Assembly: GCF_020966775.1 (NCBI RefSeq)
Contig: NZ_JAJKFV010000029.1
Span: forward strand, 55,001-119,000
Source of the DNA: Rhodopirellula halodulae
Lineage (GTDB): Bacteria; Planctomycetota; Planctomycetia; Pirellulales; Pirellulaceae
Direction of reading: 5' to 3'
Length of the DNA stretch: 64,000 nt
Below the pieces are notes generated by a model. It was given only the letters and a program-made list of their open reading frames with translations. It was not told the DNA's origin and made no database searches. Shown in pieces: positions 28,904-38,301 of the stretch (its first letter is position 1; the number at the start of each line of letters is the position of its first letter). A program made the position numbers and the translations under genes.

Positions 28904-30334
28904 CTAGGAACTGGGAGCTAGTCCCGGCATTCCCAGCGAGACGACCTCAACGGTTTTGACTCGACCGATCAGCGTGTGGCTGCTGACGTCGTCGACTTGG
29001 ACCTCCATGATCTGGCCCGCCTGCCGACGATTGCCATCGAACACCACGATGCGATCGCAGTGGGTTCGCCCGGTCATTTGAACCACCGCCGCATCAGGAT
29101 CGGACTTGTCGGCTTTCTTGCTGGGGCCTTCGACCAACACTTCCACCGTGCTGCCGATCAGCTTTTGGTTGTCTTCTTTCGAGATGCGATCTTGGACAGC
29201 CAGCAGTTCGTTGTTGCGAGCCGCTTTGACTTCCCGAGGCACATCATCGATCAGGTTCTGGGCCGCTTTGGTGCCCTCGCGAACACTGTATTGGAAGATG
29301 AAGCTGTTCTTGAATCGACACCGTTCGATAAGTTGCACCGACTTTTGGAAGTCCTCGTCGGTTTCGCCGCAGAATCCCACGATGAAGTCGCTGCTGACGG
29401 CGGCTTCGGGAAGGATCGTTTCAATGCGTTCGAACATCTCCATGTAATCGGCGATGGTGTAGCCGCGTTTCATTCGTTTGAGCACCGCGTCGCTGCCGCT
29501 TTGTGCTGGCACATGCAGGTAAGGCGACACCTTGGGCAGATCGCGAATGGTTTCGAGCAACCGCGCGGTCATGTCCTTGGGGTAGTTGGTCACAAATTTG
29601 ATGCGGCGAAGACCATCGATGTCATGCAGTCGCTCAAGCAGACCCGCCATGTCGGTTTCGCCATCGGGGCCGCGATGGCGATAGCTGTTGACGGTTTGAC
29701 CGAGCAACGTGATTTCAAGAGCACCCTGTTCGGCCAGGATCCGAGCTTCCGAAAGGATGTCGTCGGGTGAGCGGCCTTGTTCGGGACCACGCGTGTTAGG
29801 CACGACGCAGTACGTGCAGAACTTGTCGCAGCCGATTTGGATCCGCAGGTAGGCTTGGAACGGGGTCGGACGCATGGTCGGATCCCGCAACGGGTCAAAC
29901 GTCTCGTGGCTGCGGGCGACGATCGATTGCTTGCCGTCTTTGCGTCCCAGCGAAACAGCCATTTGCCGTCCTTCGCCGTTGGACATCTTGGTCAGCAGGT
30001 CAGGAATTGCGTGCAATTGTCCGGGACCGACGACCATGTCGACATAGGGGGCGCGACGGAAGATGACTTCTTGGTCCTTTTGCGCCATGCAGCCCATCAC
30101 GCCGATCTTCTTGTCCGGGTGCCGGGCTTTGGTTTCTTTGAGTTTGCCAAGCGCGCTGTAGGTTTTTTCTTCGGCCTGTTCGCGAATGCTGCAGGTGTTG
30201 TAGAGCAGCAAGTCGGCTTCGCCGGGGGAGTCCACGACGGTATAGCCGTGACGTTTCAAATCGGCGATCACCATCTCGCTGTCCAGAACGTTCATCTGGC
30301 AGCCGACGGTTTTGATGTAGACAGTTTTGGACAT
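28904..30334 (-). CDS. miaB: tRNA methylthiotransferase MiaB
   Basis: The 476-residue radical-SAM enzyme adds a methylthio group to i6A37 of tRNAs reading UNN codons. The N-terminal UPF0004 domain has TVGCQMNVLDSE and further cluster cysteines (NTCSIREQAE, GVMGCMAQ). The radical-SAM motif is GCDKFCTYCVVP (CxxxCxxC). The C-terminal TRAM domain ends with TLIGRVKTVEVVS. ATG 30334 follows a GGAG at a good distance; a GTG at 30343 overlaps the upstream gene's stop. Length and motifs are those of MiaB. Confidence 0.96.
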   Translation of the reverse strand: MSKTVYIKTVGCQMNVLDSEMVIADLKRHGYTVVDSPGEADLLLYNTCSIREQAEEKTYSALGKLKETKARHPDKKIGVMGCMAQKDQEVIFRRAPYVDMVVGPGQLHAIPDLLTKMSNGEGRQMAVSLGRKDGKQSIVARSHETFDPLRDPTMRPTPFQAYLRIQIGCDKFCTYCVVPNTRGPEQGRSPDDILSEARILAEQGALEITLLGQTVNSYRHRGPDGETDMAGLLERLHDIDGLRRIKFVTNYPKDMTARLLETIRDLPKVSPYLHVPAQSGSDAVLKRMKRGYTIADYMEMFERIETILPEAAVSSDFIVGFCGETDEDFQKSVQLIERCRFKNSFIFQYSVREGTKAAQNLIDDVPREVKAARNNELLAVQDRISKEDNQKLIGSTVEVLVEGPSKKADKSDPDAAVVQMTGRTHCDRIVVFDGNRRQAGQIMEVQVDDVSSHTLIGRVKTVEVVSLGMPGLAPSS

Positions 30335-30339
30335 GGAGA

Positions 30340-30552
30340 TCACTCCGATTCGGCTTCGTTAGGTTTTTGGCTGGCTTCCAGGGCGGCTTTTTGAGCGTCC
30401 TGCGTACGGCTCACGTGGTCACGCAAAAGCCCGGTCAGGTGGGCTTGGCGGCGGCTCATCGCACCCACCACGGTCCAAGCGGCGATGGCCGCTCCGGCGA
30501 CCCATAGCCAGTTGATGTTGGTCAGAAATGTTTGTCCCCACAGCGCGTTCAT
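30340..30552 (-). CDS. Small single-helix membrane protein
   Basis: From ATG 30552 the product has 70 residues: MNALWGQTFLTNINWLWVAGA, then a membrane helix continuing through AAIAAWTVVGAM, then a charged helical tail (RRQAHLTGLLRDHVSRTQDAQKAALEASQ). A start at 30579 would add nine residues. Its stop is next to the miaB start, so it is likely co-translated. No known family recognised; a membrane-tethered coiled coil is the plain reading. Confidence 0.55.
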   Translation of the reverse strand: MNALWGQTFLTNINWLWVAGAAIAAWTVVGAMSRRQAHLTGLLRDHVSRTQDAQKAALEASQKPNEAESE

Positions 30553-30600
30553 CGCCTCAGGATAACGCCCCGGGGCCATTTGTCGGAAGACGAGCGTTTT

Positions 30601-33537
30601 TCAATCGAGTGAAGCCGCGTTTGGTCGCTGAAAACGTTGATTCGCGGGCGTTTTTCGCCAGCGGTCATGCAGCACAACGAAACTGGGGACAAGCACCGTG
30701 CGGACGTACAGCGTATCCAGAAGCACGCCCAATCCAAGGGCGAATCCAAGTTCGGTGATTCCGCGAAGCGTCGTGGGGCGACTGGCGATTTGTTCGTTCA
30801 GTGCGGTCGCGTCGTTGCTGCTGACGAACAGCCATCCCTGAGAAATCCACGGCCACCACGAAGACGCTGTCATGCTGATGAACGTGGCCGCCATCACCAA
30901 ACCGCACGCGGTGATGATTCCGCCGGTGCGGGCCACGGCGCGACGCACCGCCGCCAGCGAACCCAAGCGACGTTTCTCTTCCAAAATCCGAGTGACCAAA
31001 TAAACGTTGTAGTCCTGGCCCACGGCCACCAGGATCACAAACAGAAAGATCGGCAGCTTCCAATCCAATCCGGGAAACGTCGGGCCGTAGACCCAACGAA
31101 AAAACAAATAAGTCAAACCCAGAGTGGTGTAGTAGCTGAGCAACACCGTGGCGATGAGATAGCTCGACAGCACCACCCGGCGGATCACCAGGACCAGCAC
31201 GACGAACACCGCTGCGATCACCGCGATCTTGATTCGAAAGGTGTCGTTGAGTGTGACTTCGCGAAGGTCGACAATCGACGGCGTTGTCCCCGCGTAGAAG
31301 GCTTCCATCGACAGGCCGGCTTCGGACAGTCCTGTGAGTTGTTGTTGAACGGTGGCTTCGACCTCTTCCAATTTTTGCCCGGCGGACACGCTGAACGGGT
31401 CCTCCTGAACAATCACGTCCAAACGGATCAGCCGGTCGGTGTACTCGGGCATCGACGAAACGAAATGCAATTGAGTCAGTCGGTGGTTTTGAAGGGCACG
31501 ACGCCGCCACGCTTCACTGCTGAGCAAACTCATTTCACGATCAGGTGGGAAGTCTCCCAACGGATCGTTGCGATGTCGAACCGCTGTGACGCCTTCGGTT
31601 TGATAGAGCGCCGCGACGATGGTCTGCAGGGTTTCCTTTTGTGTGTCCTCGCTCAGCGGTTGGTCGGCGAGAAGAAGTACCGAGATGGGGGCCATTTGGC
31701 CGATGCCAAATTCCTTTGCCAACACTCCCATGCCTTGGCGAGTGCTGGCGGTCGAGGCCAGTTGTCCACTGATGTCGTAGGTGACGGTGCGTTCATTGCG
31801 AAAGCCAACCCAAGCGGCCGGCAGCAACAGAATCAACCCGATCATCAGCGTGGCGAACGGTCGGCGAGTCAACTGAATCGCCATCGCGTTCCAAAGCCAA
31901 TCGCCCGGTGAGCTGTCCTTTTCGTTGACACTGCGATTCCCCAGCAACTGAATCCTGGGTTCACGGTTGACTTCTCCGGCCGACGTGGGCCAGAAGACTT
32001 TGGGGCCCAACAACAATAAACATGCTGGTGTCAAAGTCATGCACACGAGCAATGCGATCGACAAGCACACCGCGATGATCGGACCCGTGTGATGGAACTT
32101 GCCAAAGTCAGCAAACCAGAGCATGCCCAGCCCGACGATGGTGGTCATGGCACTGCCGATCAACGCACCGCTGACCTGAGTGAGTGCTTTCCGACAGGCG
32201 ACCGGCCAAGGCGAATGAGCCGCCTCTTCACGTAGTCGAGCGATTAGAAACAAACAGTAATCCGTGCCCGCACCAAACAGGATGACAATCACGAAGATAC
32301 GGCTGGTCGTGTAGACCTGCACGTCCAACCCCGGCATCCATCCGGCTTGGGAGATTTGTGTGAGAAACGTGACCGCGGCGGTGGAAACCATCACCGCGAT
32401 GGCGATCGAGAATAAAGGCACCGCCACCAGCAGCGGAGCCCGGTAAACGATGGCCAACAACAGCAAAATCATCACGACCGTGAACCACTCGGTGTACTGA
32501 ATTGCTGAACGAGCGGCGGCGAGTGTTTGGCCACCGATGGCGGCGGATCCAGTGACCAACAGTTGCGGTGGGCCAGTTTCCGCTTGCTCTTCTTCTGTCA
32601 GGTAAGCGAGGCTGTACTGCTGGGTTTGGTCGACGATCTCTTGAAGCTGCTCCAATAATTCTATGTTGCCGGTGGCGGCCAGTTCGCTGGAAAGCGTCAA
32701 CACCGCCAAACGGGCTCGCGAAGTTTTGAGCTGCGAGCCCAAGGTTCGATCTTCCCAACTGTAGATGTCCAGCAGCGGTTCCCAGTTGTCGAGCGGACGC
32801 TTCGAGATCGGCAGAACGGACATCGGAAGGTCCGAGTCCAGGATCAACGCCGCTTCTAAATCCTCCGCCACGCGAACCGTTGTCTCGGACACGGCGGGCT
32901 TCGTCTTGGTGTCCTCCGCATCCGTGGATGGTGCGTCGCTTGCCGAAGTCGACTCGGAACGGGATGGTTCCGGTGCAGTGCTTGGTTGACCGATGGCTCG
33001 TGCACCAAGCAAATTCCCGCGATCCCAGTATGCAATGGCCAGACGAGGTTCGTAGGGCGTGGGCGTCGTTTCGGGAACGCGATCGCCCAAGGCCTCATAG
33101 AACTGCGAATCAATCTCGATCGCTTGGTCAAACGCTTGGGAGGCCACGGTCCACCATCGTTCGGCGGATTCGTCTTCGCCATTTTGCAAAACGATCGCGC
33201 GCTGCCAGGCGACTTCGCCAAGACGGTGGTACAAGCGTCGAAGTAGATCGAGACCAATGAGGCGGTCTGTCTTGGTCAGGTCTTCTTCCGCTCGCGAAAG
33301 AGTGACGACCATTTGGCTGCGCGCACGCGTGCCCAGAAAGGCTTCGTCCAGAAGGTGACCTCCCGCGACGCTGGTCTGCATGGCGGGCAAGTATTCAAAG
33401 TCGCCGTCCAGGGCGACCTCTTTCCAGGCGGGTGAAAACGTTTTGCAGAAAACCGCGAAAATCACCCAACCCAAAACGATCCAATGCGAGTGCGCGATGA
33501 CTTTGCGAGAGAATCGTTGGGTGACGCTGGTTTTCAT
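30601..33537 (-). CDS. MMPL/RND-family transporter
   Basis: The 978-residue protein has one N-terminal helix, a large periplasmic region (about 40-340) with a helical repeat-like segment (WWTVASQAFDQAIEIDSQFYEALGD) and Glu/Ser/Thr-rich linker, then a block of about five to six helices (about 345-530) with FGAGTDYCLFLIARLREE. A second periplasmic region and a second helix block with VAVGQDYNVYLVTRILEE follow. The paired GxxxDYxxxL segments carry the Asp characteristic of MMPL/HAE3 proton-driven transporters of lipids or hopanoids. Its start overlaps the stop of the secretin-like gene by 4 bp. Confidence 0.92.
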   Translation of the reverse strand: MKTSVTQRFSRKVIAHSHWIVLGWVIFAVFCKTFSPAWKEVALDGDFEYLPAMQTSVAGGHLLDEAFLGTRARSQMVVTLSRAEEDLTKTDRLIGLDLLRRLYHRLGEVAWQRAIVLQNGEDESAERWWTVASQAFDQAIEIDSQFYEALGDRVPETTPTPYEPRLAIAYWDRGNLLGARAIGQPSTAPEPSRSESTSASDAPSTDAEDTKTKPAVSETTVRVAEDLEAALILDSDLPMSVLPISKRPLDNWEPLLDIYSWEDRTLGSQLKTSRARLAVLTLSSELAATGNIELLEQLQEIVDQTQQYSLAYLTEEEQAETGPPQLLVTGSAAIGGQTLAAARSAIQYTEWFTVVMILLLLAIVYRAPLLVAVPLFSIAIAVMVSTAAVTFLTQISQAGWMPGLDVQVYTTSRIFVIVILFGAGTDYCLFLIARLREEAAHSPWPVACRKALTQVSGALIGSAMTTIVGLGMLWFADFGKFHHTGPIIAVCLSIALLVCMTLTPACLLLLGPKVFWPTSAGEVNREPRIQLLGNRSVNEKDSSPGDWLWNAMAIQLTRRPFATLMIGLILLLPAAWVGFRNERTVTYDISGQLASTASTRQGMGVLAKEFGIGQMAPISVLLLADQPLSEDTQKETLQTIVAALYQTEGVTAVRHRNDPLGDFPPDREMSLLSSEAWRRRALQNHRLTQLHFVSSMPEYTDRLIRLDVIVQEDPFSVSAGQKLEEVEATVQQQLTGLSEAGLSMEAFYAGTTPSIVDLREVTLNDTFRIKIAVIAAVFVVLVLVIRRVVLSSYLIATVLLSYYTTLGLTYLFFRWVYGPTFPGLDWKLPIFLFVILVAVGQDYNVYLVTRILEEKRRLGSLAAVRRAVARTGGIITACGLVMAATFISMTASSWWPWISQGWLFVSSNDATALNEQIASRPTTLRGITELGFALGLGVLLDTLYVRTVLVPSFVVLHDRWRKTPANQRFQRPNAASLD

Positions 33538-36500
33538 CTATCGCGGGGAGGACGGCGACGCGAGAAGTCATTGTTGTCGCGGCGTTGATCTTCCGAGGAA
33601 CGATCTCGAGAAGGACGTGAGTCGGATTCCACCCCCAAAGCAGACAACGCTTGCTGAACAGCTTCGGCTGAGACGCCACCGCCAAGATTGATAATCTCGA
33701 CGTCGCCTCCGGGTTTCGCGGCAACATCCAACTTGTCGACCATGGAGACGATCAAGTCAAGCAGCGATTCACCTTCCGCACTGACCAACAAGGTATTGCC
33801 GACTTCATCGACGCCCATTGAGAGCTTGCCATTGAAGGAAAAATCAGATCCGCCACCGTCTTTACCGCTCTCGCTGTCTTCTAAACCCGATCCGCTTTCG
33901 CGATTGCTGCCACCGGGAGCACCACCGCCACCACGCTGGCCGGATTGGCCTCCCCTCTGGAACGTTTTGTCGTTGCTGCTGAGCAAATCGCGATAGGCCT
34001 CTTTCACCGTTTCCGCAATCTTCGCGGCGCTACCGTATTGGATGTGAACCAATTTGGTGTAACGGACGCGTCGTGGATTGACCGGTTCGGGAACGTCCCA
34101 CAGACGAATGAGTTCTTCGATGGTTTGCAATTGTTGGCCCGTCGCCCCACTGACGATCAATGTGCCGGTGTCGGAGTTCGGCAGGAACTTCAGTTTGCCA
34201 GCGGCTCCCAAACCTTTGGGCCCTTTGTCTTCCTCGTCGCGACCGCCAAAGATGTAGCGATAGAAACGATCGGACTCGTCTTCGTCATCGTCGTCCTCGT
34301 CTTCGAAGTAGTCCTCCAGGTCCAATGCGACCAGCGTGACCGACGCGTATCTCACTCGAAAGACATGGTAGGGACGTCGAGGTGGCGTGACCTGCAGCAT
34401 CAAGTCTTCCAAGCGATCAAGTGCGTCCGTGTCATCGCTTACCAGAACCAGATTGCCCGCCGCGTCCAACCGAATTTCGATCTTTGGACTGGCTGGGGAT
34501 TCTTTCGCAACAGTGTCGTTGGTGTCTTCGGCAGCGGTCGACGATTCAGCAGCGTTCGACGCGACCGAGCCGTTGTTTTCTGCCGAGTCACTGTTCGCGA
34601 ATGCGTTGACCCAGGTGTGGTTTGCCGGATTGTCTCGCGATTGGGTCAGCTCGGTTTCAGGTGGTTTGATTGCCTCAGGAGCTTCCAATTCCAACTCCTC
34701 CGTATCACCGTCCTCCTCTTCTTCCGACGCATTTTCTTCGGCTTCCGCATCCAACTCTTTCCCGATCTTGTCGATTGGGTCTTGGAATTGATCCGCATCG
34801 GGAAGAATCAGGTCTGATCCTGACAGTTGTTGCCATCGACTGCGCAGACGTTCCAGGTATTCCAGCGTTTCGGGGGTGGCGGATGCCTCGATGACACGTG
34901 TCGTTCGCGAGCTTCCACCGGGCGGCGGCAACTCGCCAAGTTTGATCAACAATGAACGGACTTCTTCCATTTCGGTGTCGTTGGCCCAGAGCAAGACTTG
35001 TCGGTAGGCGACGTTTGCCGTCACGCGAAATTTGTCTTTGTCCTCGTCTTCATCGTCATTGTTGTTGCCCCAGCCGTAGTAGCTGTAACGTGATCGCGAA
35101 TTGTTGTCTTCGTCTTCGGGGTCCTGTCCCATCAGAAACGCAATCGATTCGGCGACTTCCGCGGCACCAAGCCGCCGCAGTTGCAAGACTTCCAACCGTC
35201 GTTTGCCACCGTCAAGTCGTTCGATCAGCGATTTAATGATGAAGCGATCGGCCGCCGCACCGGACACGATGACGGCGGAGTTGTCTTTGTCGACCCGAAC
35301 TCGCGTGGTGGGTTCGAGGACGTTCATCTCCTGAGCGATCTCGATCAATTTCTCCGGATCCAGCGACACCAAACGGAACACTTCGACTCGGGAGGTGGCA
35401 TCGGTCAAACTGCGAAGTGATCCCCCGGGCACATCGATCCGCTTGATGAACTCAGCCGCCACGGCGACTCGGTCCAATGGGGCGCGGATGAGAACCGAAT
35501 TTTGTCGCGTGTTGGCGACGATTGAGATCTCGGTATCGGTTTTGGGGGTGCCGCCTTTCTGCCCGTTTTGCTGCTGCATTTGTTGCATGCGTTGCATCAT
35601 CTGCATTTGCTGGGGCGACATGGGCGCGGAGTCTTTCTTCTCCACACCCAAAAACTCCTCCAGCAATTGTTTGGCTTCTTCGGCCGGGATGTGCCGCAAT
35701 CGGAATTCAGGTGCCAATGCGTCACGACTGGCTGCATCTCGTTCCTCCGACAACAACCGAGCGACTTGACGCAGGTTGACCGCAACATCCATGACTTCGA
35801 TGCGGTTGGTGGTTGCCAGCGGAGTCAGCTTGCCCGCACTGCTGAGCATCGGTTTGAGTTCCTCGGCCAGCTTTTCCGCTGATAGCCATCCGGCATCCAA
35901 CATCGTGCGAACGAAACGATGGTCTTCCAATTGAGAGAGCTCATCGGGAGCGATGCGGCGGACCATGCCGGGATTGACGGAGTCCGTTTTGACGATCGCG
36001 ATGCCGCCCTCTAAGTCCAACATGGTGTATCCGCGAGCCAGCAGGTGGCGATTGATCAGGTCGGCGGTTTGCGAAACCGTCAAGCGTTCGGGGCTGATCA
36101 AGTTGACGGTGTCACCGGGCAGTTCTTGCCAATCAATTGGTTGTTCGGAGATGTCCGACAACCAGCGAACCAGATCCACCCATCCCTGATTGCGGAACTG
36201 AAAACCCACTTTGCCATCATCGCCAACGGTGGCTTTCAATTCGTTGGGGTCTGCCGGCTTGGCGTCCACGCTATCACGGCGAACGACCTTGGGTGGTGCG
36301 GACTCGGCGGGTTTCGCTGGATCGTCTTTCTTGTCCTCGTCTTTCTTCTCGCCGGGCGCTCCGTTTGGTGGAGGTGCACCCGGTGGGCGGGCTCCAGGAG
36401 GCGGTCCACCACGGCCGCTTGAAAAGGCTTGAGGCGGTTGCCCCATGGCACGATTGCAGTCGTGCATCCACGAGCAAACCGTGACCAGCAAAACGCCCAA

Positions 36501-36602
36501 CCATGCTCCGCCGCGTTTAGCCACCGCACCGAAAAGGGGTCGGTTGCCAACATTCAAGACACCCAAAAAACGCGACGCTATCGTTGAGAAGTGTTTGGGC
36601 AC
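33534..36602 (-). CDS. Secretin N-domain repeat protein without obvious pore
   Basis: The 1022-residue exported protein has an N-terminal hydrophobic segment (GAWLGVLLVTVCSWM), a Pro/Gly-rich linker (GGPPPGARPPGAPPPNG) and then several repeated secretin/NolW-type beta-alpha modules, each with a pattern such as RVEVFRLVSLDPEKLIEIAQEM or VRYTKLVHIQYGSAAKIAETV. Acidic low-complexity linkers separate them. I do not see the conserved C-terminal secretin beta-barrel, and the protein ends in a hydrophilic Arg/Asp-rich tail. It may be a periplasmic scaffold rather than an outer-membrane channel. The 4-bp overlap with the MMPL gene implies a joint function. Confidence 0.82.
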   Translation of the reverse strand: MPKHFSTIASRFLGVLNVGNRPLFGAVAKRGGAWLGVLLVTVCSWMHDCNRAMGQPPQAFSSGRGGPPPGARPPGAPPPNGAPGEKKDEDKKDDPAKPAESAPPKVVRRDSVDAKPADPNELKATVGDDGKVGFQFRNQGWVDLVRWLSDISEQPIDWQELPGDTVNLISPERLTVSQTADLINRHLLARGYTMLDLEGGIAIVKTDSVNPGMVRRIAPDELSQLEDHRFVRTMLDAGWLSAEKLAEELKPMLSSAGKLTPLATTNRIEVMDVAVNLRQVARLLSEERDAASRDALAPEFRLRHIPAEEAKQLLEEFLGVEKKDSAPMSPQQMQMMQRMQQMQQQNGQKGGTPKTDTEISIVANTRQNSVLIRAPLDRVAVAAEFIKRIDVPGGSLRSLTDATSRVEVFRLVSLDPEKLIEIAQEMNVLEPTTRVRVDKDNSAVIVSGAAADRFIIKSLIERLDGGKRRLEVLQLRRLGAAEVAESIAFLMGQDPEDEDNNSRSRYSYYGWGNNNDDEDEDKDKFRVTANVAYRQVLLWANDTEMEEVRSLLIKLGELPPPGGSSRTTRVIEASATPETLEYLERLRSRWQQLSGSDLILPDADQFQDPIDKIGKELDAEAEENASEEEEDGDTEELELEAPEAIKPPETELTQSRDNPANHTWVNAFANSDSAENNGSVASNAAESSTAAEDTNDTVAKESPASPKIEIRLDAAGNLVLVSDDTDALDRLEDLMLQVTPPRRPYHVFRVRYASVTLVALDLEDYFEDEDDDDEDESDRFYRYIFGGRDEEDKGPKGLGAAGKLKFLPNSDTGTLIVSGATGQQLQTIEELIRLWDVPEPVNPRRVRYTKLVHIQYGSAAKIAETVKEAYRDLLSSNDKTFQRGGQSGQRGGGGAPGGSNRESGSGLEDSESGKDGGGSDFSFNGKLSMGVDEVGNTLLVSAEGESLLDLIVSMVDKLDVAAKPGGDVEIINLGGGVSAEAVQQALSALGVESDSRPSRDRSSEDQRRDNNDFSRRRPPRDR

Positions 36603-37107
36603 AGAACAGTCGCTGTTGGAGAGAAGGGAAGGGGGCTTCGCGTCAGCCGGGCACTGACGGCGGATGAGACGCCCGAATGCGTATTATGAACAAACCCCTC
36701 TGCGAATACAACGAAAACAGACACCATGGGTACAATTCGCGACAGCGATGGGATCTGGCAACGTTGGGTTTCCGTCGGGGGGAACAAGAATTGCTGCGAA
36801 AGCTCACGGGGCGCCGGTCGATCCAGCCCCTCCGAGAGCGTTTTCCAACGTGATGCTTGTACAAGCGTTGGTCCCCTGGGATGAACATTTCCCAGCGGAG
36901 AGCACTACATTGTTAGTGTCACGGAATTCGTGATCGAAACGACGCGGTCGAATGAACAAGCTTGGTCTTCCAGCTCAAGACGGTCCTGACCTAGGCTTTT
37001 CGCTTCGGATTTCAAATGCCAATCGATGGGCGGAAACTGGCGACCGACCTGCGGTTCACTGACGCCCATTCATTTCCCTTACCTGAAAAATTTTAAAGTT
37101 GTCTTCC
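36603..37107. other. Intergenic region, divergent promoters expected
   Basis: This 505-bp gap separates the minus-strand secretin-like operon from the plus-strand TlpA-like gene. Short open frames on both strands lack family resemblance and good ribosome-binding sites. I see no hairpin or repeat of note. Confidence 0.4.
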
Positions 37108-38301
37108 ATGAAACGTTTCCGATTGCTGCCACAAACGTGGACCCGTCGAGCCCTGTTGGGTGCCGCTAGTGCCATGTTGTTGGCCGGCAGTTCCGCCGCT
37201 CAAGCCGAGCCAACCTTGACGGTGGGATCGAAAGCACCCTCGCTGGACATCGAACACTACATCCACGAGGAGTTGGGCAAGTTTGATCCGGTGACGGATT
37301 TCAAAGAAGGCAATGTTTACGTGGTCGAGTTTTGGGCGACTTGGTGTGGGCCCTGTATCCAAAGCATGCCACACTTGGTGGAGTTGCAGGAAAAGTATCG
37401 CGATCAAGGCGTCCAGATTGTCAGCATCTCGGACGAGGATCTGGAAACCGTCGAAGGCATCTTGGACCGTGACTATCCCGGCAAAGAAGGCGTGACGTTC
37501 AAGGAGCTGACCTCGGCGTACACGTTGACCGTCGATCCAGACGGTTCGTCCACCGACGATTACATGCGTGCCGCCCAACAAAACGGGATCCCCGCCGCGT
37601 TCTTGGTTGGCAAGACCGGACTGATCGAATGGATTGGTCACCCCATGCGATTGGATGATCCCTTGGAGCAGGTTTTGGAAGGAACGTGGGATCGCGAAGC
37701 GTACAAAGAAGAGATGGCTCGCCAGCAACGTCTGGAAGAAGCCATGCAGAAAATCAATCGCTTGGCTGGTCAAGGCAAGATGGACGACGCCATCAAAGCC
37801 ATCGAAAAAGTGATGGAAGAATTTGAAGGTTTGGAAGACGAAGCCAGCGTTTCCATCCTGGAGCAGTTGGAACAAATCAAATACAGCTTGCGATTGGATT
37901 CCGGTGATTTGTCGGACGACGTCGTGAACTACTTCCGCGAGCAATTGAAAGCCTCCAAGGGAGATCCTCAAGCGATCGCACGGTTCAGCTACGGGTTGAT
38001 GTCATCGATCCAACAAGGTTCGGATGTCGGAGCCTTGGCTGACGAAACCATCGCGGCACTGAAGGAAGAAACAGAAAGTGCCGAGGCGCAACTGCAGCCA
38101 CTGATGTATGTCTTGCAGGCTCAAATGAACGCTTCGCTGGGACGTTTTGATGAAGCCATCTCGGCTCAAGAAAAGGCGGTGGAGAAATCTGAGGGCCGTC
38201 AGAAAGAGCGTATGGAAGAAGGTTTGGCGGACTTGAAAGAGTTGGCCGATCAAGAAAAGGGTGAAGAAGACGACACTGACGCACCGGAAGAAGGTGAGTG
38301 A
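37108..38301 (+). CDS. TlpA-like periplasmic thioredoxin with helical tail
   Basis: ATG 37108 gives MKRFRLLPQTWTRRALLGAA and a signal peptide ending SAAQA. The 397-residue protein carries a TlpA/AhpC-type thioredoxin domain (about 30-200) with EFWATWCGPCIQSMPHL containing the redox pair CxxC, and a cis-Pro region IPAAFLV. The rest is a helical, acidic repeat-like region (about 205-380) ending GEEDDTDAPEEGE. It probably reduces or guides exported thiol proteins. The stop overlaps the ABC ATPase start by 4 bp (GTGA), which ties it to the transporter. Confidence 0.88.
   Translation: MKRFRLLPQTWTRRALLGAASAMLLAGSSAAQAEPTLTVGSKAPSLDIEHYIHEELGKFDPVTDFKEGNVYVVEFWATWCGPCIQSMPHLVELQEKYRDQGVQIVSISDEDLETVEGILDRDYPGKEGVTFKELTSAYTLTVDPDGSSTDDYMRAAQQNGIPAAFLVGKTGLIEWIGHPMRLDDPLEQVLEGTWDREAYKEEMARQQRLEEAMQKINRLAGQGKMDDAIKAIEKVMEEFEGLEDEASVSILEQLEQIKYSLRLDSGDLSDDVVNYFREQLKASKGDPQAIARFSYGLMSSIQQGSDVGALADETIAALKEETESAEAQLQPLMYVLQAQMNASLGRFDEAISAQEKAVEKSEGRQKERMEEGLADLKELADQEKGEEDDTDAPEEGE

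Noticed and set aside
36664-36933. Possible 89-codon gene in the gap before the TlpA-like gene
   Set aside because: Low resemblance to any family, no good ribosome-binding site, and an overlapping frame on the other strand of similar length.
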